This document shows, one piece after another, positions 33,736-42,464 of a stretch of 64,000 bases of DNA; the first letter of the stretch is position 1; each line of letters begins with the position of its first letter. This DNA is from Photobacterium salinisoli (GTDB lineage Bacteria > Pseudomonadota > Gammaproteobacteria > Enterobacterales > Vibrionaceae): the NCBI RefSeq assembly GCF_003614885.1, contig NZ_QZMS01000011.1, forward strand, positions 806,001 to 870,000. Reading direction: 5' to 3'. The notes under the pieces were generated by a model. The model was given only the letters and a program-made list of their open reading frames with translations, did no database searches and was not told where the DNA came from. Made by a program: the position numbers and the translations under genes.

Positions 33736-34602
33736 ATGGCTATAACCCTGGGTTTGTCTGAAGAGGCACTTTATGCGCCGATCGAATGGGTAAACGGCGG
33801 CAGCGGGTATGAAGATATTCAGTACCACACATCAAGCGATGGCATCGCCAGAATCACCATTGCCCGTCCGCAGGTGCACAATGCTTTTCGTCCGCAGACC
33901 GTCAGAGAAATGATCCATGCGTTGTCGCAAGCCCGCTACGATGAGTCCGTCGGCGTGATCATTCTCACCGGGCTGGGTGAGGAAGCCTTCTGCTCAGGCG
34001 GCGATCAGAAAGTACGCGGTGACTATGGCGGATACCGGGACGATGCCGGCACCCATCATCTGAATGTGCTGGATTTTCAGCGTCAGATCCGCACCTGCCC
34101 GAAACCTGTGATCGCATCGGTAGCCGGCTGGGCGGTGGGCGGTGGTCATGTGCTGCATATGATGTGCGATCTGACCATTGCGGCAGAGAACGCCCGGTTC
34201 GGCCAGACAGGCCCGAAAGTCGGCTCATTCGATGGCGGCTGGGGAGCCTCTTATATGGCACGCATTGTCGGTCAGAAAAAGGCCCGCGAAATCTGGTTTC
34301 TGTGCCGTTTTTACGATGCGCAGGAAGCGCTGGATATGGGACTGGTCAATACGGTCGTGCCGCTGGCTGAGCTGGAAAGGGAAACGGTGAGATGGTGCCG
34401 TGAAGTGCTTCAGCACAGCCCAATGGCACTGCGTTGCCTGAAAGCGGCACTGAATGCCGACTGCGACGGACAGGCCGGGCTGCAGGAACTGGCAGGCAAC
34501 GCCACCATGATGTTCTATATGACCGAAGAAGGTCAGGAAGGCCGCAATGCGTTCAATGAGAAACGTCCGCCGGATTTCAGCAAGTTTCCGCGTAACCCCT
34601 AG
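33736..34602 (+). CDS. menB: 1,4-dihydroxy-2-naphthoyl-CoA synthase
   Basis: A 288-residue crotonase-fold enzyme that closes the second ring of the naphthoquinone from o-succinylbenzoyl-CoA. MenB signatures include [15 protein letters not shown], the oxyanion-hole region [40 protein letters not shown] and the C-terminal [16 protein letters not shown]. It lies 18 bases after menH, with GAGAGTGAGA near the ATG. It acts after MenE, in the cytosol. Confidence 0.96.
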   Translation: MAITLGLSEEALYAPIEWVNGGSGYEDIQYHTSSDGIARITIARPQVHNAFRPQTVREMIHALSQARYDESVGVIILTGLGEEAFCSGGDQKVRGDYGGYRDDAGTHHLNVLDFQRQIRTCPKPVIASVAGWAVGGGHVLHMMCDLTIAAENARFGQTGPKVGSFDGGWGASYMARIVGQKKAREIWFLCRFYDAQEALDMGLVNTVVPLAELERETVRWCREVLQHSPMALRCLKAALNADCDGQAGLQELAGNATMMFYMTEEGQEGRNAFNEKRPPDFSKFPRNP

Positions 34603-34631
34603 CGGGCTGACTGGCGTGAGGAGCGGATAAC

Positions 34632-35621
34632 ATGACGCGTTCAGCCAGATTGTTTCGCTACAGGCTACCCATAGACAGCGGGATAGTGTTAAGAGGCCAG
34701 CAATTAGATGAACGTGTGGGCTATGTTGCTCAATTGCGTGATGGCGCATGCGTGGGCTGCGGAGAAATTGCCCCGCTGGTGGGCTTGAGCGTGGAAAGCA
34801 GTGAACAGGCGGAACAACAGGCTATTTCCTTACTGACAAATTGGGTTGGCGCTCAGGATAGTGCTGAGATGGCGCTGTATCCGTCGGTGGCTTTCGGGTT
34901 CTCGATGGCACTGATGTGCCTGAGCGGCCAGTTGCCATCGCAGGTGCCTTATCACACTGTGCCTTTGCTGAGTGCCGGGTCAATGGCAGATACGGCAGCA
35001 ATGGGCGTTTTGGCAGAGTGTCGCCTGGCGAAAGTAAAGGTCGGCCGTGTTGTGCCGGGACAGGAGGCCGAGCAGGTGAACCAGTTGCTGTGTCGCTTTC
35101 CTCATCTGAGCTTACGTCTGGATGCGAACCGGGCCTGGTCGCTGTCGCAGGCGCATGATTTTTCCCGTCATCTTGCGCCGGCTCATATTTCGCGGATCGT
35201 TTTTATTGAAGAGCCTTGTCAGCGACCGGCGGACAGCCTGACTTTCAGCAGAGGAACAGGTCTCGCACTGGCGTGGGATGAAACTTTACAGCATGCCGCC
35301 AGAGCGCCGGATTTCAGACTCAATCGCCTGGCGGGTGCTCAGACGCTTGTCCTGAAACCGACTTTGATCGGTTCGGTGCAGCGCTGTGCGCAATTGATTG
35401 GGGACGCACAAGCCGCGGGCATGTCTGTGGTGATAAGCTCAGCGCTTGAATCCAGCCTGGGACTGACGCAGCTCGCACGCCTCTCTCACTGGTTGCAGCC
35501 AGAGAGTCTGCCCGGGCTGGATACACTTCATCTGTTCAGTGCGCAGCTTGAAATCCCCTGGCCGGGCAGCACGCTACCGCTCCACTCGTTACAGCAACAC
35601 ATACAGGTATGGCAGTCATGA
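34632..35621 (+). CDS. menC: o-succinylbenzoate synthase
   Basis: A 329-residue enolase-superfamily enzyme that dehydrates SHCHC to o-succinylbenzoate. The catalytic and Mg2+ residues are all visible: Lys134/Lys136 in AKVKVGR, Asp164 in LRLDANRAW, Glu194 in FIEEPC, Asp216 in LAWDETL and Lys242 in LVLKPTLIG. GAGGAG lies upstream of the ATG. Its TGA overlaps the menE ATG (ATGA). Confidence 0.94.
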   Translation: MTRSARLFRYRLPIDSGIVLRGQQLDERVGYVAQLRDGACVGCGEIAPLVGLSVESSEQAEQQAISLLTNWVGAQDSAEMALYPSVAFGFSMALMCLSGQLPSQVPYHTVPLLSAGSMADTAAMGVLAECRLAKVKVGRVVPGQEAEQVNQLLCRFPHLSLRLDANRAWSLSQAHDFSRHLAPAHISRIVFIEEPCQRPADSLTFSRGTGLALAWDETLQHAARAPDFRLNRLAGAQTLVLKPTLIGSVQRCAQLIGDAQAAGMSVVISSALESSLGLTQLARLSHWLQPESLPGLDTLHLFSAQLEIPWPGSTLPLHSLQQHIQVWQS

Positions 35622-37099
35622 ATCCGCACAGTCTGCATCGGCCTTGCCTCTGGCAGACCAGGGCTCAGACGCGGCCTGACGACATCGCCCTGATCACGGT
35701 TGACACTGAATACACCTGGCAAGCGTTGACTGAGCAGATTCACCATCTGGCGCGCGTGCTTGCCGCTCAGGGGGTGAGTGAAGGGGCTGTGGTAACGGTA
35801 GTCAGCAAAAACTCGGCGGATGTGGTGATGCTTCATCTGGCTTGCATCCAGCTGGGGGCGATCACGGCCCTGACGATGCCGCAGCCCTGTCAGGTGTTGC
35901 AGGACAAACTGCGTGTGCTGTATGGCGAAGGGCAGCGGCAGTTTGTGTGGCTGAGTGAATCTGTTGTCGCCGGTTTGTCTGAACAGGACAGGCAGCGCTT
36001 ATTCACAGGCTGCCAGATATTGAACCTGCAAGCGCCAGTTGTCGCTTCAACGCCGTGTCTTGCCCGCAATGCAGAACGGCACGATGCAAAACAATGCGAT
36101 AAAAAACAAATCGTCTCGATTGTCTTTACCTCAGGCTCGTCCGGCGTACCCAAAGCGGTTGCCCATACCCAGGCCCAGCATCTGGCCTCGGCCCGCGGTT
36201 TGCTGGCGGTGTTTCCGTTTCAGCAGCACGATTGCTGGCTGCTCAGTCTGCCCCTGTACCATGTTTCCGGTTTGTCGATTCTGTACCGCTGGCTCAGTGC
36301 CGGTGCCTGCCTGAAAATCGGCAGCGGTCGGTTGGAAGAAGAGATTGAGGGGGTGACTCATGCGTCGCTGGTGGCCATGCAGCTCAGGCGGCTGCTGGGT
36401 CATCGTCAGTCGCTGCGGCTCAGCCATGTGTTACTGGGCGGCAGTGACGTGCCTTTGTCGCTGTGTCAGCAGGCCAGAGACAGCGGCATTGAAACCTGGC
36501 TGGGATACGGCATGACAGAAGCCGCGTCGACGGTGACGGCCAAACCGACAGACGACATTGCCAGCGCCGGGCGCGTGCTGCCCAACCGTCAGGTTCAGCT
36601 GAAAAACAAGCGGATTTATATCGCAGGCGATACCTTAGCGAGCGGTTACTATCATCAGGGCCAGCTTATCCCGCTGGTGGATGCGCAAGGCTGGTTTGAT
36701 ACCAAAGATGTCGGCCAGTGGGTCGGTGGTGAACTCCGCATCATTGGCCGTGTTGATAATCAGTTTATCTCCGGCGGCGAGAACATCCACTGCGAGGAAA
36801 TTGAAGCCGTGCTGAACCGCCATCCGGCGATCCGTCAGAGCATGGTCATCCCCGTGGCCTGTGAAATTTACGGCACCCGCCCGATAGCCCTGATCGACAG
36901 TGCCTGCGACCCGTCAGCCCTGCAACTGCCCCTTTGGCTGACAGACAAACTCACCCGCTTCAAAATCCCCGATGCGTTTTTCCCCATGCCGCAACAGCCA
37001 CAAACAGGCATCAAACTATCGCGCCAAGCCATAAAAGCGTGGTTTTCTGACCACCACAGTGAATACCTGGTGATGAACGACCCCGAAAACGGTCAGTGA
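35618..37099 (+). CDS. menE: o-succinylbenzoate-CoA ligase
   Basis: A 493-residue adenylate-forming enzyme that converts o-succinylbenzoate to its CoA thioester. The AMP-binding P-loop reads VFTSGSSGVPKAVAHT, followed by LPLYHVSGLSIL, YGMTEAAS and, in the C-terminal lid, GRVDNQFISGGENIHCEEIE with the late Lys in TGIKLSR. The ATG at 35618, overlapping the menC stop, has a better-placed AGG than the ATG at 35609. It ends the men cluster. Confidence 0.94.
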   Translation: MNPHSLHRPCLWQTRAQTRPDDIALITVDTEYTWQALTEQIHHLARVLAAQGVSEGAVVTVVSKNSADVVMLHLACIQLGAITALTMPQPCQVLQDKLRVLYGEGQRQFVWLSESVVAGLSEQDRQRLFTGCQILNLQAPVVASTPCLARNAERHDAKQCDKKQIVSIVFTSGSSGVPKAVAHTQAQHLASARGLLAVFPFQQHDCWLLSLPLYHVSGLSILYRWLSAGACLKIGSGRLEEEIEGVTHASLVAMQLRRLLGHRQSLRLSHVLLGGSDVPLSLCQQARDSGIETWLGYGMTEAASTVTAKPTDDIASAGRVLPNRQVQLKNKRIYIAGDTLASGYYHQGQLIPLVDAQGWFDTKDVGQWVGGELRIIGRVDNQFISGGENIHCEEIEAVLNRHPAIRQSMVIPVACEIYGTRPIALIDSACDPSALQLPLWLTDKLTRFKIPDAFFPMPQQPQTGIKLSRQAIKAWFSDHHSEYLVMNDPENGQ

Positions 37100-37237
37100 T
37101 CGTTGTCGTGTTTCACCAGCATCTGCGCCACTGAACTTTAGGTAGATCATAAAGTGCGACAAAAGCGGAGAGTATAAATTGGGTTGCATAAGGTGTTTGG
37201 GTAAGATACCGGGTAGTGGGTCGTGTAATAAAATGTC

Positions 37238-37861
37238 ATGTACTTTCAAGGAAATAATAAGCTTCTGGATGAAAATACTGAGATCTGGCGTCAGTACTAC
37301 AAAAAGGCATTATCTCGCTCTCATTTAAAACGTACGGAATTTGCGGCTAGTTTAAATGCATCAAACCTCAAAATAGCGACTGACTGTGGTTGTGGTACTG
37401 GAAGTGATATCCACTATCTGGAACAGCAAGGTTATCAGGTACATGGCTTTGATATTAATCCTGACTCTGTAGCGATATGCAGAGACCGATTTGGAGCTAA
37501 ATCTCAGGTGGAAATTTCAGAGTCTTCATTTGAGTCTTTTGACTATCCAAAGGCTGGCCTAGTCATCGCTAATTCTAGTTTGTTTTTTGCTGATCCGAAT
37601 TTCTTTGAGGCAACTTGGGGCAATATTAAATCGTCGATTGAAATTGGTGGTGTCTTTGCCGGTGACTTTATGGGGACAAGAGACAGCTGGGCTAAAAATC
37701 ACCGTAGTCCAACAACACCTTTATCTGAATCTGAGGTTAAGGCTTTGTTCTCGGATTTTGAAGTAGTCAGGTACTTCGAATGTGACGAAACGGCAAAGAC
37801 TTCGTTGGGTAAAATGAAGCACTGGCATTTATATTCAGTGGTCGCTATAAAACGTGCATAG
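37238..37861 (+). CDS. Class I SAM-dependent methyltransferase (TehB-like)
   Basis: A 207-residue methyltransferase. The SAM motif I reads ATDCGCGTGSDIHYLEQQGY (near residues 47-66), the acidic strand-2 end is HGFDINPDSV, and a later motif is LVIANSSLFF. It resembles tellurite-resistance TehB-type and small-molecule methyltransferases. The stretch 37.2-39.3 kb is noticeably AT-richer than the men genes, so this gene and the next two may have been acquired. The ribosome site is weak. The substrate is unknown. Confidence 0.82.
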   Translation: MYFQGNNKLLDENTEIWRQYYKKALSRSHLKRTEFAASLNASNLKIATDCGCGTGSDIHYLEQQGYQVHGFDINPDSVAICRDRFGAKSQVEISESSFESFDYPKAGLVIANSSLFFADPNFFEATWGNIKSSIEIGGVFAGDFMGTRDSWAKNHRSPTTPLSESEVKALFSDFEVVRYFECDETAKTSLGKMKHWHLYSVVAIKRA

Positions 37862-37954
37862 CAAATATGGACAAGCCCGAAATGGCTTTATTAAGGAGTG
37901 GCAAAGCCTGAAGAGGGAGTTCATGCTATCCAAAATGTACAAGGAGGAATACAG

Positions 37955-38497
37955 ATGAGCCTGAAAGAACACTTTATATTGCTGGCCGCTTACAACCAAA
38001 GCATGAACACAAAGGTCTACGAGGCTGCGAGTCGTTTAGATACAAAAGAGCTGACTAAGGATCGTGGCGCATTTTTTGGCTCTATTTTGGGTACTTTGAA
38101 TCACATTCTTGTGGGCGATATTATTTGGCTCAAGCGATTTTCCTCGCATCCGTCTTGCAAGTCCTCTTTACGTGAGGTCGCTAATCTTCCAAACCCGAGT
38201 AGTTTGGATCAGATACTTTTTGATGATTTACCTGCTTTATCCGAACAAAGAGCTTGGTTAGATTGTCAGATTGTTGGTTGGATAAATAAACTCACTGAAA
38301 CAGATTTGGATCTTTTGCTTAGTTATCACAACACCAAAGGCGTTTCTGCCAATAAACGGTTTTCAAGTCTGGTTCTTCACCTCTTTAACCATCAGACCCA
38401 TCATCGTGGGCAGGTCTCTGCTTTACTTTCTCAGGCCGGTGAAGATATTGGGGTCACAGATCTCTTGGCGCTGATTCCTGAGGAAATTCGTGATTAA
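37955..38497 (+). CDS. DinB family protein
   Basis: A 180-residue four-helix-bundle DinB-family protein (MSLKEHFILLAAYNQSMNTKVYEA, then LNHILVGDIIWLKRF, and HLFNHQTHHRGQVSALLSQAG). The three metal-binding histidines are present in LNHIL and in the HQTHHRGQ block. DinB proteins are often thiol-S-transferases or metal-dependent hydrolases of uncertain substrate. AAGGAGG lies seven bases before the ATG at 37955; the longer frame from 37898 is rejected. It is AT-rich like its neighbours. Confidence 0.86.
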   Translation: MSLKEHFILLAAYNQSMNTKVYEAASRLDTKELTKDRGAFFGSILGTLNHILVGDIIWLKRFSSHPSCKSSLREVANLPNPSSLDQILFDDLPALSEQRAWLDCQIVGWINKLTETDLDLLLSYHNTKGVSANKRFSSLVLHLFNHQTHHRGQVSALLSQAGEDIGVTDLLALIPEEIRD

Positions 38498-38800
38498 CCG
38501 GTTGCTGTTGGTGTAAAGATAATCACTGTAAAAGCGAAATTGATGACGTTGTTTTTCGTCATGAGTCTGCTTAAGAGCTTTACGGTGCGAGACACAACCA
38601 GCTCTCATCAGGACGACAACATACTGAAGGCGATGATAGCCACCCATGGTGGTTTGCCTTCCCTAGCTCGGCGTCGGTGACTAAAACAAGATAAACGACG
38701 ATGGTGCTTAGCATTGAGTTTGTTCACTGGCTTTGATGTTATGCTACTTCTCGGTTGCAGTTCCTCATTCGTTGTAAGCACGTCATAAATAGGATCTCGG
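38498..38800. other. Intergenic region without a gene
   Basis: No credible ORF or terminator is visible apart from a short GATGACG/CGTCAT pairing near 38541-38562. It presumably carries the promoter of the acetyltransferase gene. Confidence 0.4.
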
Positions 38801-39331
38801 ATGGAAAGTGAGAGACTTCAATTAGTTCCGCCATCATTGAAATATACTGAATCAATGTTTGCTGTCATTGAGGAGAGCAAAGCAGAGCTTTCTCAGTTTT
38901 TACCCTGGGTTTCGGAGTCATTAACGAAGCGTGATCTCGAAGCAAACACCAAAGAGGCTCTTGATCATTTTTCAAACTTTACTGGTGAGTTTTGGTTTAA
39001 TGTCATTGAAAAAGAAACAGGGCGGTTTATTGGTGCTGTCGGCTTTATTGTCAGGGATAAATCTGTTCCTTATTTTGAAATTGGATATTGGTTATGCACA
39101 TCTGAAACCGGTAAGGGTTACATAACCGAAGCCGTAAAACTTGTTGAGAAATATGCTTTTAATGACAATGCAGCCCAACGATTAGAAATAAAGATGGCTA
39201 GTTCAAACCTGAAAAGCCAGGCTGTTGCAAAGCGTTGCGGCTTCCAGTTTGAGGCTAGTTTAGCTAATGCCAGACGTTTACCTTCAGGAGAGTTAGATAA
39301 CACAGTGATCTACGCAAAAATGCGCTTATAA
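38801..39331 (+). CDS. GNAT N-acetyltransferase (RimJ/RimL-type)
   Basis: A 176-residue acetyltransferase of the ribosomal-protein-alanine acetyltransferase-like group (RLQLVPPSLKYTESMFAVIEES). A conserved FIGAVGFIV strand precedes the acetyl-CoA loop in WLCTSETGKGYITEAV, and SQAVAKRCGFQFEA follows. The substrate could be a protein N-terminus or a small amine. The gene is AT-rich. Confidence 0.85.
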   Translation: MESERLQLVPPSLKYTESMFAVIEESKAELSQFLPWVSESLTKRDLEANTKEALDHFSNFTGEFWFNVIEKETGRFIGAVGFIVRDKSVPYFEIGYWLCTSETGKGYITEAVKLVEKYAFNDNAAQRLEIKMASSNLKSQAVAKRCGFQFEASLANARRLPSGELDNTVIYAKMRL

Positions 39332-39792
39332 CACTGAAGGGTACGTGTTCTGCCGCCGATGCTTTATTCGGCTCTTGGTCAAGTCCGCAGCAGCATTATT
39401 AAGGCATATCCTGGTTCAGCGCCGAGTTACTTTCCATGGTTCGGTTGGCACAAGCAACTGCCATATCGGTAGGCTGAGCATCATCAACAGGATAGTTAGT
39501 CACAATCCCAGGGAAAAATACAGGGATGTATTTTTAGGTTGTAGGCGCAGGGAGCGCCTACAACCGCCCCGGATAACACCAGCGAAATCAAAGGCTTTTC
39601 TGGGCACTTTTTGAGCCAGCAAAGAGTGTCTGGCGCGCAACGCAGAATGCTGAGAAGGCGCTGACTTTAAGCGCGACATACAAAGTGATGCAATGGGGGC
39701 TGGAGACTAAACTCACTCCCACCAACATACTCGTCTGCTAAAATACTATGTCGTTCAGTCAGGGAAAATTCTCATAGGGAGAGCATCAAATC
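39332..39792. other. Intergenic region with a strong palindromic element
   Basis: I see no gene in these 460 bases. A perfect 12-bp hairpin (39537-39565, arms GGTTGTAGGCGC / GCGCCTACAACC, loop AGGGA) follows ACAGGGATGTATTTTTA. It has no T tract after it and looks like a copy of an interspersed intergenic repeat distinct from the CCCTCCCC family. Confidence 0.5.
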
Positions 39793-40341
39793 ATGGAAAA
39801 AGAAAACAGCCGTGCTGAATTCGACGCGCGTTTGCTTCGCCCCAGAGATCTGGGCGGTGACAGTGAGTGGGCTTTTGTGGTGCTGCCTAAAGAGGCAAGC
39901 GCGACGTTGCCAAGGCGTGGGCGTATCACTGTGTCTGGCACCTTAAACGGTAACCGTTTTACTGTTTTGCTCGAACCGGATGGTAAGAAAAGTCATTGGC
40001 TGCGTATTGATAAGTCACTGCTTGTGGCTTCTGGGGCCAGCGTGGGTGACACGGCACACTTCGAGATTTTCGCCGGGGATGAACCCGAACCGGACGTGCC
40101 GGATGATCTGGCTAACGCACTGGAGGCGGCACCTGAGGCGCGTGCGATTTGGAACGCAACGACGACCATTGCCCGCGTAGATTGGATCCACTGGATTGTT
40201 TCTGCCAAGCAGGCCAAGACCCGCACGAAACGCATTCATGACGCATGTGACATGCTTGCTTCGGGGAAGAAGAGAGTATGTTGCTTTGATACGTCCGGTT
40301 TCTACAGCAAAGCGTTCAGTGCGCCACAGGCTGAAGAGTAG
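39793..40341 (+). CDS. YdeI/OmpD-associated (DUF1905 plus OmdA) family protein
   Basis: A 182-residue two-part protein. An N-terminal DUF1905 beta-barrel (FDARLLRPRDLGGDSEWAFVVLP, ITVSGTLNGNRF) is followed by an OmdA-like helical tail (DDLANALEAAPEARAIWNATT, DWIHWIVSAKQAKTRTKRI). Proteins of this architecture are annotated as bacteriocin-protection or OmpD-associated, with unknown mechanism. AGGGAGAG precedes the ATG. It stands alone. Confidence 0.83.
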   Translation: MEKENSRAEFDARLLRPRDLGGDSEWAFVVLPKEASATLPRRGRITVSGTLNGNRFTVLLEPDGKKSHWLRIDKSLLVASGASVGDTAHFEIFAGDEPEPDVPDDLANALEAAPEARAIWNATTTIARVDWIHWIVSAKQAKTRTKRIHDACDMLASGKKRVCCFDTSGFYSKAFSAPQAEE

Positions 40342-40472
40342 GCAGGCGCAGAACAAATGCGTTGGCTACGTTAGCTAGCGTACAGAACAAGCTACTGGTC
40401 TCTACTAACGTATAAGTGTCACCCTGCATCTTTGAGCCGTCTTTGGAGAAGGGGCAGAACCTGAGTGTGACC

Positions 40473-40640
40473 ATGAATCTAAACACCACTCATCAGCAAG
40501 AATCAGGCTAAAAGCAGTTCAAACAAAAAGTAAAGGAAGGAGCGGGAACTTGTCGACAAGGTGAACGATGGCAAAGACCCGAGCAAAAAAGCAAAGTCGG
40601 CAAGCGTGACGGCAAAGATGGCGTGGTGTTAGGTAATATT
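40473..40640 (+). pseudogene. Possible csbD-like stress-gene remnant
   Basis: The frame starting at ATG 40473 gives a short N-terminus, a TAA at 40509-40511, then KQFKQKVKEGAGT and a basic tail. CsbD-family stress proteins carry WKQFKGKVKE at this place, so the TAA sits where Trp would be. It lies directly upstream of a PRC-barrel gene, another general-stress-type family. The similarity is short and the call is tentative. Confidence 0.4.
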
Positions 40641-40667
40641 AATAACGATAGTAGGAAGGGGGGCAAA

Positions 40668-41039
40668 ATGGACAATTCAATGACGCAATCCAACAGTGGC
40701 TTTACTACCTTAACCTTACTAAGTAGTTCCAGCATTACCGGCGATGATGTCTGTAATATGCAGGATGAAAAGTTGGGTAAAATCCAGGATATTATGCTGG
40801 ATATGACAGAGGGCAATATTCGCTATGCTGTGCTGTCGGCGGGTGGTTTTTTAGGCATAGGCGATCGCCTGTTTGCCATTCCTTGGAAGGCTTTGACGCT
40901 GGACAGAGAAAATAAGCGTTTCATGCTCGACGTCGATATTGAGCGCCTAAAAAACGCGCCTGGTTTTGACAAGGACAAATGGCCGGATATGGCGGACGCC
41001 AATTGGAATTCCAGTGTTGAGTCTTATTACACCAGATGA
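40668..41039 (+). CDS. PRC-barrel domain protein
   Basis: A 123-residue protein with a PRC-barrel (about residues 20-95: ITGDDVCNMQDEKLGKIQDIMLD, RYAVLSAGGFLGIGDRLFAIPW). The tail contains PGFDKDKWPDM, as in stress-induced PRC-barrel proteins. These bind unknown partners and are often induced by osmotic or general stress. GGAAGGGGGG lies upstream of the ATG at 40668. A terminator follows 62 bases later. Confidence 0.87.
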   Translation: MDNSMTQSNSGFTTLTLLSSSSITGDDVCNMQDEKLGKIQDIMLDMTEGNIRYAVLSAGGFLGIGDRLFAIPWKALTLDRENKRFMLDVDIERLKNAPGFDKDKWPDMADANWNSSVESYYTR

Positions 41040-41101
41040 TGGCAGCGCTGGATTTGGGGGTAGCGCCTCAGGTCTGGCCTGACTTGTCAGGTGGCATCAA
41101 C

Positions 41102-41130
41102 TAACGCTGGGCAAGCCAGCGTTATTTTTT
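41102..41130 (+). terminator. Rho-independent terminator
   Basis: The stem TAACGCTGG / CCAGCGTTA with loop GCAAG is followed by T6, downstream of the PRC-barrel gene. Confidence 0.9.
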
Positions 41131-41486
41131 AAGAGATTATTTAAACAGACGAATTAGTCGGTTCTATTCACCAGACAGAAAGATAACTACATGGAAAGGA
41201 CACGGGTAGCCACTAAGACAAACTGTTGCAGTTTTTAACAAACCGACATTGCCAGCCAGTAAATCCGAAAGGCATCATACCCGCTGCCGTGAATTATTTG
41301 GGTCATTATCTATTATCCGCAGTCCGTAGTTGACACCACGATATTCAGGCTCTGACAGCAAGGGATCATCGTCTAATTTTGATGGTAGATGGCACCTGAA
41401 AATTGTGTGGAACATATCCCAATAGAAAACACAGGCATCCATGCCTGATGTGTCGCAATTTGATCAATCAAGCCGTAGCTAATTGG
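41131..41486. other. Intergenic region without a gene
   Basis: No credible ORF is visible. A small perfect palindrome CAGGCATCCATGCCTG lies near 41431-41446, just before the 3' end of the convergent VF530 gene. Confidence 0.4.
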
Positions 41487-41900
41487 TTAACGGCGCGAGT
41501 GACGACCCCGCGATGAGCGCTCTTTATGGGCTGATGCGGCTTTGGCTTGCGATTTCAGTATGGATTCAACCGTCAGTTCCATCGGCTCTTTCGGCTGAAG
41601 ACCGTGCGGGAAAGTACGGGCGCGTGGCGGCAACTCGAACTCTTCGCTTGTTGCGCGAGGCATGCGTTTGAAGCGGTACAGGTAAAAGTTTTCCAGCTTC
41701 TCTCTTGCCCAGTCCGTTTTCTTTAAATACTTCACACTGCTGCTAATCGATGGATTGACGTGAAAACAGTTAAAACGCATAGCCGTATCCAGAATATCCC
41801 ATCCGTAAAAATCGACCAGCTCTTGCAGTAAGGTTTCTAACTTAAGACCGTGTAATGGGTTATTTTTTTGTAATTCAATTCTTTCTTCATCTGTCATCAT
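41487..41900 (-). CDS. VF530 (DUF2132) family DNA-binding-like protein
   Basis: A 137-residue protein whose first 75 residues are a VF530 domain (NPLHGLKLETLLQELVDFYGW, FNCFHVNPSISSSVKYLKKTDWAREKLE in part, FYLYRF). The domain was solved from Vibrio fischeri and judged DNA-binding by structure. The remaining 60 residues form a basic, low-complexity tail ending RSSRGRHSRR, an unusual extension that could add nucleic-acid affinity. AGGA lies upstream of the ATG at 41900. Confidence 0.83.
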   Translation of the reverse strand: MMTDEERIELQKNNPLHGLKLETLLQELVDFYGWDILDTAMRFNCFHVNPSISSSVKYLKKTDWAREKLENFYLYRFKRMPRATSEEFELPPRARTFPHGLQPKEPMELTVESILKSQAKAASAHKERSSRGRHSRR

Positions 41901-42046
41901 AACGCGTTCCTGAGTTTCTCACGTGCCTGTGCAGGTTGGGTTGGGTGGTATTCGCTCAACGCTTCAATTTAATATCAGAACGGCACGAATGATTAATCAT
42001 GTGCCATGAAGGTTTGAGGGCACGGGATTCTAGCAGACTCATCCTT

Positions 42047-42083
42047 CCATCCCTATTATTATCGCTATTAATAACAGGGATGG
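42047..42083. terminator. Stem-loop, probable terminator of the minus-strand gene pair
   Basis: The arms CCATCCCTATTATTA and TTAATAACAGGGATGG pair at 14 of 16 positions. It lies between the VF530 gene and the hypothetical gene whose stop is at 42137, so it probably ends the lipoprotein-hypothetical transcript. Confidence 0.5.
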
Positions 42084-42136
42084 ATTGATCCTTTTCCAGA
42101 TCCAGCTCGCAACAAGCCTGTATACGCCACTCGCGT

Positions 42137-42463
42137 TTACAGCAACGCTTCACCTGTCCCTTTCAGCACTTTTTCAACCACTCGAACCACTTTTGAGGTG
42201 GTGTGAATGACATCGGCAATCTTGCTGGGATCGTGTTTGGCCTTTTTGGCCAGCGAGGTCAGGGAGATGAGATCCGTCACCGCACTTTGGGTACGCGTAA
42301 CCCCTAAATCCGGTAAGGCGAGTGCGTCGCTGAGCTGAGTCAACAGCTTGTTGATGTCTTGCTGTAATTGCAGCGCCTGATCATAATCCAGGGTGATTTC
42401 TTTCACCTTGCGCAGCTGATCGATGGCTTCAGCCAGGTAGTGGCCTAATGGTTTGTCCGTCAT
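42137..42463 (-). CDS. Small helical hypothetical protein paired with lipoprotein
   Basis: A 108-residue, mostly helical, charged protein (MTDKPLGHYLAEAIDQLRKVKE, with a Gln/Leu-rich helix and a KVVRVVEKVLKG end). No family is recognised. The ATG at 42463 has AAGGAGG seven bases upstream, within the last codons of the lipoprotein gene, and starts one base after that gene's stop. The two products therefore probably work together. No membrane segment or signal is present. Confidence 0.65.
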   Translation of the reverse strand: MTDKPLGHYLAEAIDQLRKVKEITLDYDQALQLQQDINKLLTQLSDALALPDLGVTRTQSAVTDLISLTSLAKKAKHDPSKIADVIHTTSKVVRVVEKVLKGTGEALL

Positions 42464-42464
42464 T

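Noticed and set aside
37238-39331. Integron cassette array
   Set aside because: Small AT-rich enzymes suggest it, but no attC-like palindromes with core GTTRRRY/RYYYAAC ends occur between the genes and there is no integrase.
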